The position numbers and the translations under genes are program-made. Below are positions 61,001 through 64,000 of a stretch of 64,000 bases of DNA, piece after piece. The DNA is from Tomocerus qinae (Eukaryota; Arthropoda; Collembola; Entomobryomorpha; Tomoceridae), in the NCBI GenBank assembly GCA_020055645.1, contig CM034548.1, forward strand, positions 44,136,296-44,200,295, written 5' to 3'. How positions within the stretch are numbered: the stretch's first letter is position 1; each line of letters starts with the position of its first letter. The notes under the pieces were generated by a model, which had not been told where the DNA came from, did not search any database, and saw nothing but the letters and a program-made list of their open reading frames with translations.

Positions 61001-64000
61001 AATATGTAATACATAAGATTGCTCACCACTTTTGACAGAAATTGTAGCATGTTAGTTGAGGAAGCAGAGAGAGTGAGTTTCCTCGCATTAACTTTACCGT
61101 GGCATTAGACAACTGCGAGTGTATTATGAGAAACTTGTCTTTGTTCTACTCCCAACTAAAAAAATGGATGACAAAGCCATGGATTTAGAGGTGCTACTTA
61201 GCGTAATGAGTTACGGATACAGGAATATTATGCAATGTATGGTGACAGCCATTGAGAAGAACATTACAATTTTACTCTCCGTCCTGAGCTATTCGTTGAC
61301 TTGCGACTACCAACTACACATGCGAAACTCCTGTAGTTAAAAATTCAAAATGACATGCACGCCTGTAACAACTTTTCATAAGTATAAATCATGATGCTCT
61401 ACTACCAACGACGCCAAGCACTTCCTTTCCTGCTCTTCTCAAAATTCTTGCCATAATTCTTAATCTTAGTAATTGTCATTGACTTAAAAAGCAAAAATTC
61501 AGGGATGGAATAGAGTACTCGTGCCATTCACAATTTTTATATTAACGTCCATAATTACATTTCAAAGATATTGTTTTTTAATCCCATTTCATAGAATAGT
61601 TTTTTAAGATTGTCATGTGTTCATAACGACTGATAAACTACTTAGTAACATAATTCAGTGGAAACAATATGCTACTCATTAAATTTTTCTTATTCATGCT
61701 GTACATATCGTAGTACGTAGTTCTTTCTCCTGCTTGACACAACAGTCACACGTAGTGTAATTATTCACTAACATTCACAGAGCATCGTGTGCCATTATGA
61801 TTTATATAGCTAGTCTATGAATTTTGCATTTTACTATAAATATACTATGGAGACTGAATTTAAAACTTTGCGAGTGCTTCTGTATATTCAATATTGAATA
61901 CACCCTCTGCTCATTTCTCAGCATTATTTTGACTTGATTCGCAACAAAATTTGCCGATGCACCCGGAATTGCAAATTACTACATTAATTTCTGCATGTGG
62001 CATTCGCCAATTTTGTGACTAAAGTATCTATTGCAGGTATTTAGTACTTTAGATTACGGGGATAAAAATATTTTGCTATATCCTAAAATATCACATGCCA
62101 TCAAACCCTAATGATAATTTATAATTTTTGTGAGGGTATTAGATACTATAAGTCTATTCATAAAGTAACTAGAATGTTATATAGAAACAGATTGTAGTTA
62201 TGTTACGCTGAAGCACCAATAACACATCGTGATGCACGATTACTAAAAATTATGAACACTTCATTTATTAAATTGATATGAATTTCCTCTTGAAATGTAC
62301 ATTTACCTACATCTTGGTTTGTTGCTATACCGTTTACTATAAATTTCCTACAGTCAAGTTTTTAAGTTAGCCGTGACGTAAGTAATTGTACTACATCGCA
62401 TATTGTCACGTACATATTGAATAAGCTGCACTAAGAAAAGAGCTATGTGGGAAAAGGGTATGTCACCCGGCAAACAGATAATATAATTCATAAATAACGT
62501 AGCAAGTTTAGTAGGCTAAGCTAATGTGTGTTTAATACAATATCAACCTACATAAACATTAGATACCTTTAATTTATCAGTGAACGCTAGTACTGTTATA
62601 TGATAGTATAAATACATTCTTTCTCTGAGCATAGAGTGTGGACTCAATCTATAAATCCCATCTGGAATATAGCATATCATGAGAGTAGAAAATGTTTGCT
62701 CTTCGCATCTCCTTAAAACCCGACTGTGAAATTTAGAGCTGTAGTGAGTGCCAAGCGAGGAAAGAGAAACAAAAAATTAGTGACATCCTGGCTGGCTGGG
62801 AAGATGAGATGTAAGCCTTCTACACTCCTGTACAAGTAGCCACCGGGCTTGGCCAATGCTCGAATCTTAAGCTCAGCCATTAATTAGCATCAGATCGGAT
62901 GAAAAGGACTAATGGCTCTGCATAGTAATGTAGCTTGTCACCTGGGCTCCACATCTTTGCGCTCCACGCAGCGCCCATCATTCCACATCGCTCCGAAACG
63001 CTTATTACCACTCACTTATGCAGTAGGTACCTACCCACTGCTATATACTGGTGGGGATGCATTTTTGTAGCATATAAGTACAGGGCTGAGTGAGTGTGCG
63101 GTGGCTGTGACTGCTCCGAGTACTTCACCCTTTACTTATTGTTAGTCAGTTGGTGTTCATTTCGTGATACAAAGTGGCTTACTTGCGATTAGAGCTGTAT
63201 ATAGCTACCCACTTCCGTTCAATATTCAAAAACGGATCTATCTACATCTTGTGCATACACACTGTGACATAGCAGTGGGCTTACTAGTTAAGTTAGATTT
63301 AGCTTTTAGCGAACTAATCAGTCAGCTGGCTGGCTTGTTTCCTTTTATCGCTATCACCCGTTGCGTCACTGAAAGAGCGTGATAAAAACGAGACACGTAT
63401 TTACCTACCTACATTACATTAACTACATAGCAATAAATACAGATTTGGGTCTTCGGCTGTGTACCTTAAAGATCGTTGAGTTCAAGGCAGGTAAACAACC
63501 GGCTAGACCTAACCAACAGCTTCACCAAACCTCTCTCTGTACGACTAACTGACAAATAAAGCGCATAGCAAGCTCTGCTCCAATTCTACTACTTTTACTA
63601 CTACTACTGTAAGTACGTATGTGCCGGCTATTTATGTGCATATGCTATGTACATCGGAGTATTGGATAGTTACGGTTATCGCTTCTTTCATCTGTCTGCA
63701 TTAGAACATTTTTATATGTACAATCCCGTTGAACTACTACGTCAGGGTTTTTAGACGGTGCCATGAATAGAATTGCTCCCTGAGTTGCCTCGCTCCAACA
63801 AAAATTCCAGAGAAGTGCATTAGCATAAAGGAGAGTCGGTCCGAAAACCCTATACACTGCATTGCCTTGTCTGTAAAAGAAATCGTTGAACAATTTGAGT
63901 TTTACAGCCTATATTGATTGTTGCCCAGATATTTCATGGGATGACTATTCTACTACTTCAGACTTATCCTCTGTATTACTCTCATGCACCTAACTCTAGT
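55001..64000. other. Non-coding stretch; no gene seen
   Basis: An open frame of 137 codons (minus, 55573-55986, ATG start) is the longest here and is not recognised; its length is near what chance allows. GC-richer patches occur at about 58500-58900 and 62690-63130. The second contains a TTAATTAG homeodomain-type core and a GTAGGTACCTAC palindrome near its end. No transposon or RNA gene was recognised. Confidence 0.55.

Overview
The window is animal, most likely arthropod, nuclear DNA. It is AT-rich (roughly 37% GC by eye) and almost entirely non-coding. It has simple repeats and two short hAT-like elements, and one conserved protein gene is split over kilobase-scale introns. That gene lies on the minus strand and encodes an ELAV/Hu-family RNA-binding protein (the insect elav / fne / Rbp9 group). 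Four exons join in a single open frame with GT-AG junctions: 26795-26332, 26228-26125, 14184-14031 and 7337-7067. They give an N-terminal region, complete RRM1 and RRM2, and the hinge up to the conserved [10 protein letters not shown] segment. The RRM3 exons were not found and should lie left of position 1. The 5' end is unresolved: the first exon seen has a good splice acceptor and no upstream ATG, but a Met-Met-Met run inside it (first ATG at 26599) is a possible start.

Layout. 1-7066: intron 3' of the last visible exon. 7067-26795: the four exons, with introns of about 6.7 kb, 11.9 kb and 103 bp. The 6.7 kb intron holds a T-rich 27-bp minisatellite and an unrecognised open frame of 219 codons. 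The 11.9 kb intron holds small duplications and triplet-rich DNA. 26796-64000: about 37 kb with no recognisable coding exon, either the long 5' intron(s)/5' UTR of the ELAV-like gene or intergenic DNA.

The most structured non-coding stretch is 38974-39896. It contains a 172-bp short element with hAT-like ends, then a degenerate minisatellite whose conserved core is an E-box (CANNTG, twice CACGTG), then a 173-bp hAT-type MITE. The MITE has a perfect 8-bp target-site duplication (CTTCAGAG) and an internal array of self-complementary 20-bp units. No tRNA, rRNA, CRISPR, viral or bacterial-type features were recognised. I found no convincing novel multi-gene system. The items worth checking are the repeat cluster at 39 kb, the N-terminal extension of the ELAV-like protein, and the long open frame at 9.1-9.7 kb.
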